A stretch of 64,000 bases of DNA from Nostoc linckia FACHB-104 (GCF_014696615.1 NZ_JACJQJ010000038.1:1-64000); one strand, 5' to 3'. Shown: positions 46,972-56,169, counted from the first letter of the stretch. The notes: generated from the letters alone by a model not told the origin. A program made the numbers and translations.

Positions 46972-47409
46972 TTATTTATTTGCGTTTTGATAATCTAAAT
47001 ATATTTGCTGCAATTTTTCAGGAACTGGCACAGGTCGATTATTATGAGAACTGAGAAATGCACCTTTTTGTATAGCTACCGCAGCTATTACATTGTTAGC
47101 TAATATTTCTGCTTGCACAGTCCACTTCAAACGTCCTAAACTATTTACCCATAAACGACCTATAACTTTATCAATCAGTTTTACTGGACGTTTATATTCA
47201 ATTTCCGTCCCAGCAAGAATAGGTATATATCCTTGCTCAATTTGCTCATCAAGTGGCAAATATTCATTTAAAAACTTTAAACGTAAATCTTCTAGCCATC
47301 TGATATAAACTATGTTGCTCACAATGCCAGCGAAATCAATATCATAAGTCCTCACAGGTATGGCAAGTTCTACTTCTAATGGTCTTTGCAAGTTGTCAGT
47401 CAATAACAT
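46972..47409 (-). CDS. 4-hydroxybenzoyl-CoA-thioesterase-like (hot-dog) acyl thioesterase
   Basis: 145 residues. Hot-dog fold pattern: R-T-Y-D-I-D-F-A-G-I-V-S-N-I-V-Y-I-R-W-L-E-D-L-R near 19-42, where the Asp of D-I-D-F is the expected catalytic residue in FadM/YbgC-type enzymes, and I-E-Y-K-R-P-V-K-L. It would hydrolyse acyl-CoA or acyl-ACP. ATG 47409 is preferred over the TTG ten codons upstream because CAGGAG lies just before it. A TetR-type palindrome sits at 47432-47447 in its promoter. Probably co-transcribed with fabF. Confidence 0.85.
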   Translation of the reverse strand: MLLTDNLQRPLEVELAIPVRTYDIDFAGIVSNIVYIRWLEDLRLKFLNEYLPLDEQIEQGYIPILAGTEIEYKRPVKLIDKVIGRLWVNSLGRLKWTVQAEILANNVIAAVAIQKGAFLSSHNNRPVPVPEKLQQIYLDYQNANK

Positions 47410-47431
47410 AATTACTCCTGATTTTATTTTT

Positions 47432-47447
47432 AAGACCAATCGGTCTT
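47432..47447. promoter_or_regulatory. TetR (NemR-like) operator palindrome, site 1
   Basis: AAGACC-AATC-GGTCTT has perfect six-base half-sites with a four-base centre, the layout of NemR/AcuR-type operators. It lies 23 bases before the thioesterase ATG. A near-identical site precedes the tetR gene (48549-48564). Confidence 0.7.
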
Positions 47448-47533
47448 TTTGTTTACAAAAAAAAGCATAATCAATGTAGCTATAGCTATGTCATACAATC
47501 CACAGATAAAATGAGCTACAAAATTTGCAATAC

Positions 47534-47923
47534 TTAAACTTCTACTTGATAATTCAAGATTAATTCATCTCCTGGTAAGCCTCTAATACCCCAGTTAGAT
47601 TTAGGGGTTTCAAAAATAGTAATCTCAATATCAGCTACAGCAATATTAAACCGTTCATTAATCTTTTGAAAGAGTTGGCGAATCAACTGTTTTTTAGTTT
47701 CTATAGAGCGTCCTTCAAACATTATAATCTCGATAATGAGATATTGCTCTGACCTATCCGAGGGATAGTAAAAATCATTTGCTGCCAGTGGAAAGAAGCG
47801 ATGAAATCGTTTTTCAGGGCTAATTTGTAAGACATCAATTAGAGCAGCATGAATCGTATTGGATAACTCCGCCTTAATCGGGTTTAATTTCTCTGCTAAA
47901 CCATATACTTTGATTTGTACCAT
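47534..47923 (-). CDS. Tautomerase-family protein
   Basis: 129 residues. M-V-Q-I-K-V-Y-G lacks the N-terminal Pro1 typical of 4-oxalocrotonate tautomerases, but the double beta-alpha-beta pattern (I-I-E-I-I-M-F-E-G-R-S-I-E-T-K-K-Q-L-I-R-Q-L-F near 64-86 and I-E-I-T-I-F-E-T-P-K-S-N-W-G-I-R-G near 100-116) matches the Tautomerase_2 group of the MIF superfamily. It starts 20 bases after the tetR stop, so the two are co-transcribed. Function unknown; the missing Pro1 suggests a different chemistry or a non-catalytic role. Confidence 0.8.
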   Translation of the reverse strand: MVQIKVYGLAEKLNPIKAELSNTIHAALIDVLQISPEKRFHRFFPLAANDFYYPSDRSEQYLIIEIIMFEGRSIETKKQLIRQLFQKINERFNIAVADIEITIFETPKSNWGIRGLPGDELILNYQVEV

Positions 47924-47943
47924 ATTTTTTATATTAGGTAAAA

Positions 47944-48537
47944 TTACGAATTCCTTTGATTATTAATGTATTGATTTAGGTGATTAATCGCCCTTTGCAT
48001 ATGAATCGCATCATCATATAACTTGCTCATCATCATGGCTCCTTCTAGAGTTGCAATGATGATAGTGGTAGCTTCATCAGCATCTAACCCAGCGCGAATT
48101 TCACCTCTAGAAATTCCTTTTTCTATAATTAAGCGAATTAGTTCTCGCCAAGAGTTCATCGCTTTTTGAGTGCGTTCTCGTAAGGCGGGATGAGCATCAT
48201 CACTTTCAATCGCAGTATTTAATATTGGACAACCTCCTTTGATAGGTGGGTTGTCTACAAAGCTGCTAAATACGCCAATAATGGCTTGTAAACGTTCAAT
48301 AGCATGGCGTTTACTACGCAATGCAGCTCTAGTATGCTGAGTTACAGAGGCGATCGCAAAATCAAAAGCCTGTAGTGCTAAGTCATCCTTACTTTGAAAA
48401 TGATTGTAAATTCCTCCTTTTTGCAATCCTGTCACCCGCATGATGTCCGAAATTGACGAGCCAGCATATCCCTGTTGGTTAAACAGTTCTGCTGCTTGTC
48501 GGATAATTTTTGCTTTTGTTTCTTCGCCTTTGGACAT
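47944..48537 (-). CDS. TetR-family regulator (NemR/AcuR-like)
   Basis: 197 residues. HTH at about 9-55: T-K-A-K-I-I-R-Q-A-A-E-L-F-N-Q-Q-G-Y-A-G-S-S and V-T-G-L-Q-K-G-G-I-Y-N-H-F-Q-S-K-D-D-L. The ligand domain contains P-P-I-K-G-G-C-P-I-L-N-T-A-I-E-S-D-D-A-H-P; a Cys at this place is used by NemR-like repressors to sense electrophiles. An operator-like palindrome lies 12 bases before its start codon and another before the thioesterase gene, so it probably represses itself, the tautomerase, and the thioesterase-fabF pair. Confidence 0.9.
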   Translation of the reverse strand: MSKGEETKAKIIRQAAELFNQQGYAGSSISDIMRVTGLQKGGIYNHFQSKDDLALQAFDFAIASVTQHTRAALRSKRHAIERLQAIIGVFSSFVDNPPIKGGCPILNTAIESDDAHPALRERTQKAMNSWRELIRLIIEKGISRGEIRAGLDADEATTIIIATLEGAMMMSKLYDDAIHMQRAINHLNQYINNQRNS

Positions 48538-48548
48538 CTAAATTATTT

Positions 48549-48564
48549 CCGACCGCTTGGTCTT
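48549..48564. promoter_or_regulatory. TetR (NemR-like) operator palindrome, site 2
   Basis: On the minus strand AAGACC-AAGC-GGTCGG, differing from site 1 only in the centre and the last two bases. Located 12 bases before the tetR ATG, suited to autorepression. Confidence 0.65.
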
Positions 48565-48636
48565 AAGTAATTTACCATAGTCAATACTTGAGAATCAAGG
48601 GTCATGATCCAAACAAATTCATCAACAAAGTTGAGA

Positions 48637-48693
48637 TACCAATTTTAAAAAAGAATGCGACAGATTGTAGGGTCACGGCACTGCCGTGACCTA
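48637..48693. repeat. Dispersed palindromic repeat (GACAGATTGTAGGG family), copy 2
   Basis: Same flank as at 20066 (TACCAATTTTAAAAAAGAAT, then GCGACAGATTGTAGGG) with the stem GTCACGGCACTGCCGTGAC. Confidence 0.6.
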
Positions 48694-48702
48694 TTAATAT
48701 TA

Positions 48703-48807
48703 GGGACTTCCAGAAAATAAATTATCCCATTTTCATAGCGGCAGATTCTTTCTCCTCTGCTCCCTCTGCTCACCAAAGCGATTGATTATTTTTTATTTGG
48801 AAGTCCC
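48703..48807. mobile_element. MITE-like element, GGGACTTCC family, short copy
   Basis: Starts GGGACTTCCAGAAAATAAAT and ends ATTTTTTATTTGGAAGTCCC, inverted. 105 bases, no coding. It sits directly downstream of the dispersed palindrome at 48637 and just beyond the alpha/beta hydrolase stop. Related copies are at 24546 and 8919. Confidence 0.65.
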
Positions 48808-48830
48808 ATAATCCTCTTCGCCCTCTGCGG

Positions 48831-49655
48831 TCAATCCTTAAGGAAGGACAGGAGGTCGGCGTTTAGTTGGTCTTGGTGGGTGTTGGTCAGTCCGTGGGGT
48901 GCGCCAGGATAGATTTTCAATGTGGCATTCTTCACCAGTTTGGCGGAGGCGATCGCCGCAGCACCAATAGGCACGATTTGATCATCATCGCCATGAACAA
49001 TTAGCGTTGGCACATCGAACTTTTTCAGATCTTCGGTGAAATCCGTCTCAGAAAATGCCTTGATGCAGTCAAACGTGTTTTTGTGACCCCCCTGCATTCC
49101 CTGCAACCAGAACCAATCAATCATCCCCTGGGAGACTGTAGCACCTGGACGGTTGAACCCGAAAAACGGGCCGCTGGCGAGGTCTTTGTAAAGTTGCGAT
49201 CGGTCAGCAAGGGAGCTAGCACGAAGCCCGTCGAACACCTCGATGGGCAGTCCATCGGGATTATTTGCAGTCTTCAGCATGAGTGGCGGCACTGCAGATA
49301 TCAATGCAGCTTTGCTAACTCGTGCTGTACCATGACGACCGATATAGCGGGCGACTTCACCGCCGCCTGTGGAGAAACCAATCACAGTAACTCCGTTCAA
49401 ATCTAAGGTTTCAATTACAGTAGCTAGGTCATCGGCATAGGTATCCATTTCATTACCGTTCCAGGGTTGGCTTGAGCGCCCATGTCCTCGGCGATCGTGG
49501 GCGATCGCTCGATAGCCGTGGTTGGCCAGAAATAACATCTGAGCTTCCCAACTATCGGAACTTAGGGGCCAGCCATGACTGAAGACAACAGGCTGTCCTG
49601 CACCCCAGTCTTTGTAATAGATTTGGGTGCCGTCTTGGGTCGTGATTGTACTCAT
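48831..49655 (-). CDS. Alpha/beta hydrolase (non-haem chloroperoxidase/arylesterase-like)
   Basis: 274 residues. Oxyanion region [12 protein letters not shown], nucleophile Ser95 in G-F-S-T-G-G-G-E, Asp225 in H-G-D-D-D-Q-I-V-P and His254 in G-A-P-H-G-L-T make a full catalytic triad. The closest known group is cofactor-free perhydrolases/arylesterases such as non-haem chloroperoxidase. Cytoplasmic. Base composition is more GC-rich than its flanks, compatible with horizontal acquisition. Confidence 0.92.
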   Translation of the reverse strand: MSTITTQDGTQIYYKDWGAGQPVVFSHGWPLSSDSWEAQMLFLANHGYRAIAHDRRGHGRSSQPWNGNEMDTYADDLATVIETLDLNGVTVIGFSTGGGEVARYIGRHGTARVSKAALISAVPPLMLKTANNPDGLPIEVFDGLRASSLADRSQLYKDLASGPFFGFNRPGATVSQGMIDWFWLQGMQGGHKNTFDCIKAFSETDFTEDLKKFDVPTLIVHGDDDQIVPIGAAAIASAKLVKNATLKIYPGAPHGLTNTHQDQLNADLLSFLKD

Positions 49656-50443
49656 TATGAAAGCCTCACTGAAAATTATGTGGGAGGTAAAAGGGTTAAC
49701 TCCGATTCAATTTATAGTCTTTATTGTTCAAGCATCTAATACATACCACTGAAATTATTTGATTTAAAACACTATTTGCTACTTATGTACTGAATTTCTT
49801 CCTAAAGACAGATTTTTCTCTGCCTAGTGACCTCAAGAAGAAAATAATTCGACAAAGCCTGATATTACTGGCGGCAGTAAGCTGTTAACAGCACATTGAG
49901 GCTGCAGGGGAGCAGGGGAGCAGGGGAGCTAGCGCCAAGGGAGTTTCCCCCATAAGCAACTGGTGAATCTATTCAACGAAGTCGTTCCCGTAAAGCCTAC
50001 GGCATAGCTTCTCTACGAGAGGCTAGCGCGCAGCCTCTCCGTCAGGAGAAGGGTAGGAGGACAAGGGAGAGGATTTACAGCTTTTACCAGCATGAAAATG
50101 ATGCAATTTAAATGACGATTAGCTTACCGCTGTGCGGAAGTCAAAAGTCACAGAGACGCGATTAATCGCATCTCTACTCACAAGGATTGTATTGCTTGCT
50201 TTTACACCATGCTGTACTAGTTCAGAGTTGGGCAGTTATTTAACGTAAATTTTTATACTGCTATAATGATTTAATTTACTGTTTACGGCACTTTAATGAT
50301 ATGAGCAGAGCTTCTCAATGGGACAAATAGGGATAAATGACCTCACTAGAGTTGGAAATGCATTCTCAGCTTGTCCTATTACGTAATCTGGCTTAAGAGC
50401 ATATCGCTTGAATGTCTAAACTCCAGCCAATGTGGATTTGTTT
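49656..50443. other. Gene-free stretch with palindromic repeats
   Basis: About 0.79 kb. Contains GGGGAGCAGGGGAGCAGGGGAG (49914-49935), CCTACGGCATAGCTTCTCTACGAGAGGC-type palindromic words (about 49998-50045) and AGAGACGCGATTAATCGCATCTCT-type inverted repeat (50152-50175). No gene is visible; it must hold promoters for the genes on both sides. Confidence 0.5.
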
Positions 50444-51412
50444 ATGAACTCCCATAAACGTTTATACTTCCTTGCTTCTCTTGCTTGTCTTTTGGTAATT
50501 CTTAGTAGTTGCTTACAATCTCCACCTCAACCCCTACGAGTAGGTGGGAATGTTTGGCCAGGCTATGAAAGCCTCTATTTGGCGAGCGATTTGGGCTATT
50601 ACAACAATAACCAGATTCAATTAGTAGATTATCCTTCGGCAACGGAAGTTAGTCGAGCCTTGCGTAATGGCGATCTAGAAGTGGCCGCCTTGACCTTAGA
50701 TGAAACACTTTCCCTGGCAGAGACCAATCATGATGTCCGGGTGGTGCTGATTACCGATGTGTCTGCTGGGGGGGATGCGATTCTTGCCAAGCCAGGAATT
50801 GAGACGTTGGCAGCATTAAAAGGGCGGCGAGTGGGAGTAGAATCTAACGCTCTAGGTGCGCTTGTGATTACACGGGCGTTGGAACAGGTGAATTTGTCTC
50901 CCCAGGATCTAAAGATTGTCTCTCTGGGAGTTTCTGAACACGAGTTTGCCTTCAAGCAGGGATCTGTGGATGCAGTGGTAACCTTTGAGCCTGTTCGGTC
51001 TAAGCTCCTGAAGATGGGCGCAAATTTATTGTTTGACAGCAGGCAAATTCCAGGGGAAATAGTAGATGTATTAGTTGTACCGCAAACAGTTCTGGAAAGT
51101 CAGAGAAAGCAGCTTGACGTGCTGATACAGGGCTGGTTTCGTGCCCTCGATTATCTAAACAAGCATCCTGAGGATGCAGCAAAACGGATGGCTCCTCGGC
51201 AAGGCTTAAACCCGAAGCAATTTTTGGCCACGCTGGAACTGCTTCATATCCCAGACTTTCAGGAGAATCAACAATTGCTCAGTAAAGCCGATCCCAAGCT
51301 GCTGAACGTGTTACGGAAGTTATCTAAACTGATGCTTGAAAAAGATTTATTGAAACAAGCAGTTCAGGTAGAGTCACTATTGGATGATCGTCTGGTGAAA
51401 GCGTTGCCATAG
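50444..51412 (+). CDS. Periplasmic substrate-binding lipoprotein (NMT1/SsuA-like)
   Basis: 322 residues from ATG 50444 (a GTG four codons upstream is possible). Signal peptide with lipobox L-V-I-L-S-S-C. The NMT1-type binding fold is seen in R-V-G-G-N-V-W-P-G-Y-E-S-L-Y-L-A, L-A-A-L-K-G-R-R-V-G-V-E-S-N-A-L-G and A-V-V-T-F-E-P-V-R-S. No permease or ATPase of an ABC importer follows; instead a hybrid histidine kinase gene follows after 146 bases, suggesting this protein delivers a ligand signal to the kinase. Confidence 0.9.
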   Translation: MNSHKRLYFLASLACLLVILSSCLQSPPQPLRVGGNVWPGYESLYLASDLGYYNNNQIQLVDYPSATEVSRALRNGDLEVAALTLDETLSLAETNHDVRVVLITDVSAGGDAILAKPGIETLAALKGRRVGVESNALGALVITRALEQVNLSPQDLKIVSLGVSEHEFAFKQGSVDAVVTFEPVRSKLLKMGANLLFDSRQIPGEIVDVLVVPQTVLESQRKQLDVLIQGWFRALDYLNKHPEDAAKRMAPRQGLNPKQFLATLELLHIPDFQENQQLLSKADPKLLNVLRKLSKLMLEKDLLKQAVQVESLLDDRLVKALP

Positions 51413-51558
51413 CCATATCGGTAGTCTTTTTTAATCAAAGATGAGGTAAAAGAACACCCTTTCAAGCAATTGATTGCTTCTACCGAATCGTTGACTGTAG
51501 TCAGAGAAATACCTCCACATATTGAACTCTTTTTCAAAAATAAACCCACGAAGCCTCT

Positions 51559-54168
51559 ATGAAGCGTTTTCCATTTCCGTTACAGTATTCGATCCCAGTG
51601 ACTCTGTTGTTGTTCAGCAGTATCGCTGGTTTCTATGCTTTCCAGCAGGAAGTGTCGATGGCAAATCGACGGGTGGAGGAACAAACGATTCAAAAAGCCA
51701 AGTTTTTAGGCAGCAAAACCTCTGCGCTGTTGGAGTTTATTTACCGAACTCATAACAATAAATCGGCTGACCTAGAAAGTGCCAATCTCGTGGTTAGTCA
51801 GCTGGGGGGAGAGCCGAATTTAAAACTGGCGGTGTTGCTTGATGAGAATGATCGGGTTATCTTAGCGACCCATTATAAGTTGCGTAGTCGGCATTTAAGG
51901 GAAACACCGTTAACAAAGGAGGCACAAATCAGTACTTGGTTGTCCCAGTCTAGGAAAAACCTAGCGGGACAGGTCAAAATCTCCCAGGATCGGAAAAGCC
52001 TAGCTGTCTTTTATCCTGTAAGGTTTAAGCCGAAATCAGGTGAACTACGTTCGTCGCGAATTGGTGTTCTGGTGTTGGAATATGATTTGTCTGCCCAGGA
52101 ACAACAAGCGTGGCAGTTTGCGTTGCAGCGATCATTGCAGACTGGTGGCATTTTAATGTTGCTGAGTGCGATCGCATGGTTCTTCTTTGAAAGAACTGTA
52201 ACCCGCCGAGCGGCTAATCTGGTTGCGGTCAGCAATAGTTGGGGTGGCGGGAATCTGAGTGAGCGAACCCAATTGCAAGGGTCAGATGAACTTGCACAAA
52301 TTGCTGCTGCGTTTAACCAGATGGCGAATCAGTTACAGCAAGAAACTCAGAATTTACGCGAAGCCAATCGCAAGCGAGAAAGTGCTGAGGAAGGATTGCG
52401 ACAAATCATTGAAGGGACGGCCGCTGTTACGGGACAAGACTTTTTCCCAGCGTTAGTAGCCCACATTGCCAAAGCCCTGGAAGTTCGCTACGTTTCGGTT
52501 TCTCAGGTAACTCCCGAGGGGTTCCAAGTACTAGCTTTTGTTGCGGATGGAACTCTGCAAGTCCCGGAATCATTCCACAAATTATTCCCCCGCTGTACAG
52601 AGTCCTTGCAAGCTGGGCAATGTTGCATTCCTGAATCAATCAAGATACTCTACCCAGATCAAGCTCCGTTTTCAGACTTAAACATTGAAAGTTACTTGGG
52701 GGTTGAACTACAAACAACCGAGGGTAAACTCATTGGCAATTTGTGCATTTTCCATGATCACCCCTTACTCCATCCTGAATGGGCCAAGACACTCTTACGC
52801 ATCTTTGCAGCTCGCGCTGGCTCTGAGCTAGAACGCTATCAAACCTCTCTAGAACTGGAAAAACTAAATCATGAACTCGAACAACGAGTACAAGAGCGTA
52901 CTGAGCAACTACAAGAACGAGAACTACAACTGCAAGCGACCAATGCAGAATTGCTACGAGCGACTCGGCTTAAGGATGAATTCCTGGCCAACATGAGTCA
53001 TGAACTCCGAACTCCCCTCAATGCCATTTTAGGGATGTCCGAAAGCTTGCAAGAACAGATATTTGGAGCCATTAACGAAAAACAAGAATTGGCTTTGAAA
53101 ATGATTGAACGCAGTGGTTCACACTTACTTGAACTCATTAACGAAATTCTTGACTTGGCCAAAATTGAATCGGGTCAAATTGAGCTGGATTATCAACCAA
53201 CTGCGATCGCACCACTGTGTCAATTAAGCCTTGCTTTTATTAAGCAGCAAGCTTATAAAAAACGCATTCAGGTTGAAACTCAACTGCCTGAGTATCTGCC
53301 AAACTTAATGGTAGATGAACGACAGATTCGTCAGGTTTTGCTTAATTTACTCAATAATGCGGTGAAATTTACGCCGGAGGGCGGGCAAATTACACTCAAA
53401 GTTGAGTATTTTCCGGTGTCTACACCTATTGCAGAAAGAGCGGTTATCCCTCAGTCCCTAACAGACGAGCTAAGTTCTCTGTGTTGTGTGAGGTTTTCCG
53501 TGCAAGATACTGGAATTGGCATTGCACCTGAAAATATCCATAAACTCTTCCAACCTTTCATTCAAATTGATAGTGCGCTCAACCGTCAGTACTCTGGTAC
53601 AGGTTTAGGTTTAGCGTTGGTGAAAAATATTGTTGAGCTACATGGTGGAGAAGTCGGTCTCACTAGCGAAGTAGGGATCGGAAGCTGTTTTACCTTTACG
53701 CTACCCTGTGCAGAAAATCATTCTATAGTCGCCACACCGACAATTCAGTCAGAAACGACTTCTGAATCTAGTCAGTTCTTGGATCTAGCACACAAATCAC
53801 CCATCATTTTGTTGGCTGAGGATAACGAAGCTAATATTGCTACAATTTCCAGTTACCTAACCACAAAAGGCTATAAAATTCGCCTTGCTAAAAATGGTCG
53901 AGAAGCATTAGAGCAAGCTCTAGCCGAACCTCCCGATCTAATTTTGATGGATGTGCAAATGCCAGAGATGGATGGCTTAACAGCAATGCAAAAAATTCGT
54001 CAAATTCCCGAGCTTGAAATCGTCCCTATCATTGCCCTTACTGCATTAACAATGAAGGGCGATCAAGAAAAATGCCTACAGGCTGGAGCGAATGATTACC
54101 TGAGCAAACCTGTAAAACTCAAGCAACTTGTGACTATGATTCAGAAACTCTTACTCCCAGTTTACTAA
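51559..54168 (+). CDS. Membrane hybrid sensor histidine kinase / response regulator
   Basis: 869 residues. Transmembrane helices at about 10-28 and 192-212 flank an extracytoplasmic sensor; then HAMP (about 213-268), a GAF-like domain (285-430), a coiled coil, HisKA with His481 (N-M-S-H-E-L-R-T-P-L-N-A), HATPase with L-L-N-N-A-V-K-F and G-T-G-L-G-L-A-L-V, and a receiver domain with Asp798 in L-I-L-M-D-V-Q-M-P-E-M-D-G. The gene follows a substrate-binding lipoprotein gene on the same strand, so periplasmic ligand sensing through that protein is likely. Confidence 0.93.
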   Translation: MKRFPFPLQYSIPVTLLLFSSIAGFYAFQQEVSMANRRVEEQTIQKAKFLGSKTSALLEFIYRTHNNKSADLESANLVVSQLGGEPNLKLAVLLDENDRVILATHYKLRSRHLRETPLTKEAQISTWLSQSRKNLAGQVKISQDRKSLAVFYPVRFKPKSGELRSSRIGVLVLEYDLSAQEQQAWQFALQRSLQTGGILMLLSAIAWFFFERTVTRRAANLVAVSNSWGGGNLSERTQLQGSDELAQIAAAFNQMANQLQQETQNLREANRKRESAEEGLRQIIEGTAAVTGQDFFPALVAHIAKALEVRYVSVSQVTPEGFQVLAFVADGTLQVPESFHKLFPRCTESLQAGQCCIPESIKILYPDQAPFSDLNIESYLGVELQTTEGKLIGNLCIFHDHPLLHPEWAKTLLRIFAARAGSELERYQTSLELEKLNHELEQRVQERTEQLQERELQLQATNAELLRATRLKDEFLANMSHELRTPLNAILGMSESLQEQIFGAINEKQELALKMIERSGSHLLELINEILDLAKIESGQIELDYQPTAIAPLCQLSLAFIKQQAYKKRIQVETQLPEYLPNLMVDERQIRQVLLNLLNNAVKFTPEGGQITLKVEYFPVSTPIAERAVIPQSLTDELSSLCCVRFSVQDTGIGIAPENIHKLFQPFIQIDSALNRQYSGTGLGLALVKNIVELHGGEVGLTSEVGIGSCFTFTLPCAENHSIVATPTIQSETTSESSQFLDLAHKSPIILLAEDNEANIATISSYLTTKGYKIRLAKNGREALEQALAEPPDLILMDVQMPEMDGLTAMQKIRQIPELEIVPIIALTALTMKGDQEKCLQAGANDYLSKPVKLKQLVTMIQKLLLPVY

Positions 54169-54375
54169 AAACTAGGCATGTCCTGTCGCGTAGGCTGCTT
54201 GTATATGTGGACTCTTACCTAATAGATTTCTATGTGTTAAAAAAGTAGAGTCAGTCTAAAAGATTACCGCACCGCACAAATTATTAGAGCTTTACTGACG
54301 TACTTTTAAGTTATTCTTCGTCGGTCAATTAAGTCTTGAGACTGTCAGGGTATGTTTAATAGGAAATAAGGTAAC

Positions 54376-55179
54376 ATGATAGTGACAGACTCTAGCTACG
54401 TATTTGCTAAGTCCCAAGATTCTCCGGAACTGGAAAGACTGCAAACAATCGAAAAAGTATTTGATCCAGCAACTCGCAAACGAATACTGGCAACAGGCGT
54501 AACCACAGGTTGGCGATGTCTAGAGGTAGGCGCAGGAGCTGGTTCTGTTATGGGATGGATGGCAGACATAGTTGGCGAAAGCGGCAATGTTGTGGCTGTA
54601 GACATGGATACTCGGTTTTTACAAGACTCCCAGCCATCTAATGTAGAAATCTTACAAGAAGATATTCGGTATTTAGAGCTAGAAAAGCATTCTTTTGATT
54701 TGATTCATGCACGTTTTGTTCTCGTCCATATCCCCGACTTTCGAGTTGCATTATCCCAAATGCTCAGTATGTTGAAACCAGGTGGATGGATTGTGCTGGA
54801 GGAGCCTGATTTTGCTGCTGCTAGGGCAATTGTGGGCAATTCAAAAGTATTGCAGTCGGTGAATCGAGTTAATCAAGCTATTTTGCGGATGTTTGCGAAT
54901 AAAGGACTTGATTATGCTTTGGGTGTAAAGTTACCTGCTATTTGCCAGAGACAGGGCTTACAACTGCTATCTATAGACAATGATACACCCTTAGTTAATG
55001 GTGGTTTTGGTATAGCAACAGTAATGAAGATGTCTGCTATGCAACTTGCAGAAGTTTATATTGCAACTGGTCAAGCCAATCATGAGGACATTGAACAGTA
55101 TTGCCAATTTGCAGATGATCCAAGTACTTGGGCCATTTATCACGCCACTGTGGGAGTTGTGGCTCAAAAGGCTAAGTAA
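54376..55179 (+). CDS. Class I SAM-dependent methyltransferase
   Basis: 267 residues. Motif I C-L-E-V-G-A-G-A-G-S near 50-59, acidic V-V-A-V-D-M-D-T-R-F near 75, then D-L-I-H-A-R-F-V-L-V-H-I-P-D and L-K-P-G-G-W-I-V-L-E-E-P-D-F: the usual Methyltransf family pattern of UbiE/COQ5-like enzymes. Substrate unknown. AAGG precedes the ATG. It is followed after 0.75 kb by a Nif11-type peptide gene, but the distance makes a shared operon unlikely. Confidence 0.88.
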   Translation: MIVTDSSYVFAKSQDSPELERLQTIEKVFDPATRKRILATGVTTGWRCLEVGAGAGSVMGWMADIVGESGNVVAVDMDTRFLQDSQPSNVEILQEDIRYLELEKHSFDLIHARFVLVHIPDFRVALSQMLSMLKPGGWIVLEEPDFAAARAIVGNSKVLQSVNRVNQAILRMFANKGLDYALGVKLPAICQRQGLQLLSIDNDTPLVNGGFGIATVMKMSAMQLAEVYIATGQANHEDIEQYCQFADDPSTWAIYHATVGVVAQKAK

Positions 55180-55935
55180 GCCGTGGTGAAAATTTACAAC
55201 TATTTAACAAACAATTAAGGAGAAGAATTAAAGTGAAATCTGACACGTTGTGTACTGTAATTTCCTTTTTCTCCTCTTCTTTGAACTCCATCCATCACAG
55301 CATAAGCGGAATTTGGTTTGGGGAAAAGGTGTACCCCTGCGGGGAAGCAAGCTACCCGAACGAGAACATTCCGCTTCGCTCCATTCGTAATGACTAGTTC
55401 TAATTTGGTAAGTTTGCAGAATTGGGATGATCCCTAACCGATTAGTATTGTGCCCTTATACCAATTCTCCAAAATTCAGCAACAGATCCAAACTCAAAAA
55501 CCCTTGCGACACATGGTTTTCTTAATTTTGAATTTTGTTAGCGAGTCATCTCCCAAGGGGAGACGCTACACGAACGAGCGTCATTTTTAATTTTGAATTG
55601 GTATTACCTATTTATCGCATTATATATTTTGATTGGTATAAAACTTAAAATATCCAAAATAGTATTGAGAAACATTTCATGGATGAATTTAAAACTTTAA
55701 ATTTTACTTTGTTTTGTCTTCCTCCTATAGATATAAATTAATTGTTAATTACTGCCATCTCCTAGGAGAAACTTATATTTTCTTGTCAAAATCAATTTAT
55801 TTTATCTTAAGGTTTTACAATCTAAATTTATAAGCTTAGTGAGAATTTTCTCGACTAAAGTTTTAGATTTGGCAAAAAGACAGCAGTCAAATTTGTAGAT
55901 TCAAATCTAATTTTTAAAATAGGAGATGGACTGTC
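55180..55935. other. Gene-free stretch upstream of the Nif11 peptide gene
   Basis: About 0.75 kb, AT-rich, with dispersed words such as AATTTTGAATTTTG and GGGGAGACGCTACACGAACG. No gene visible. It contains the promoter region of the peptide gene. Confidence 0.45.
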
Positions 55936-56169
55936 ATGCCACGACAAAATGCTGCCCAACTTTTAAAAGCTGTAAAACAGGATCAAGCATTAAAACAAAA
56001 GCTCAGAGCAACAGCCAATCCAGAAGCTTTCGTTCAAATTGCAAAAGAACGCGGTTACGACTTCACAGTCGATGAACTAGAAACTGAACTCGATAATTTA
56101 TCTGAAGAAGACTTAGCCGGTATTATCAATCCGGGATGGGGCCCTAGACGGCATATTCATCCTAGATAA
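55936..56169 (+). CDS. Nif11-type peptide without a Gly-Gly site
   Basis: 77 residues. N-terminal Nif11-like helices: A-A-Q-L-L-K-A-V-K-Q-D-Q-A-L-K-Q-K-L and F-V-Q-I-A-K-E-R-G-Y-D-F-T-V-D-E-L, then N-L-S-E-E-D-L-A-G-I-I. Where other Nif11 leaders have G-G it continues I-N-P-G-W-G-P-R-R-H-I-H-P-R to the end, a short basic, His/Arg/Pro-rich tail. AGGAG precedes the ATG. There is no modifying enzyme or exporter directly beside it, so it may depend on genes elsewhere or may not be a precursor at all. Confidence 0.82.
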   Translation: MPRQNAAQLLKAVKQDQALKQKLRATANPEAFVQIAKERGYDFTVDELETELDNLSEEDLAGIINPGWGPRRHIHPR

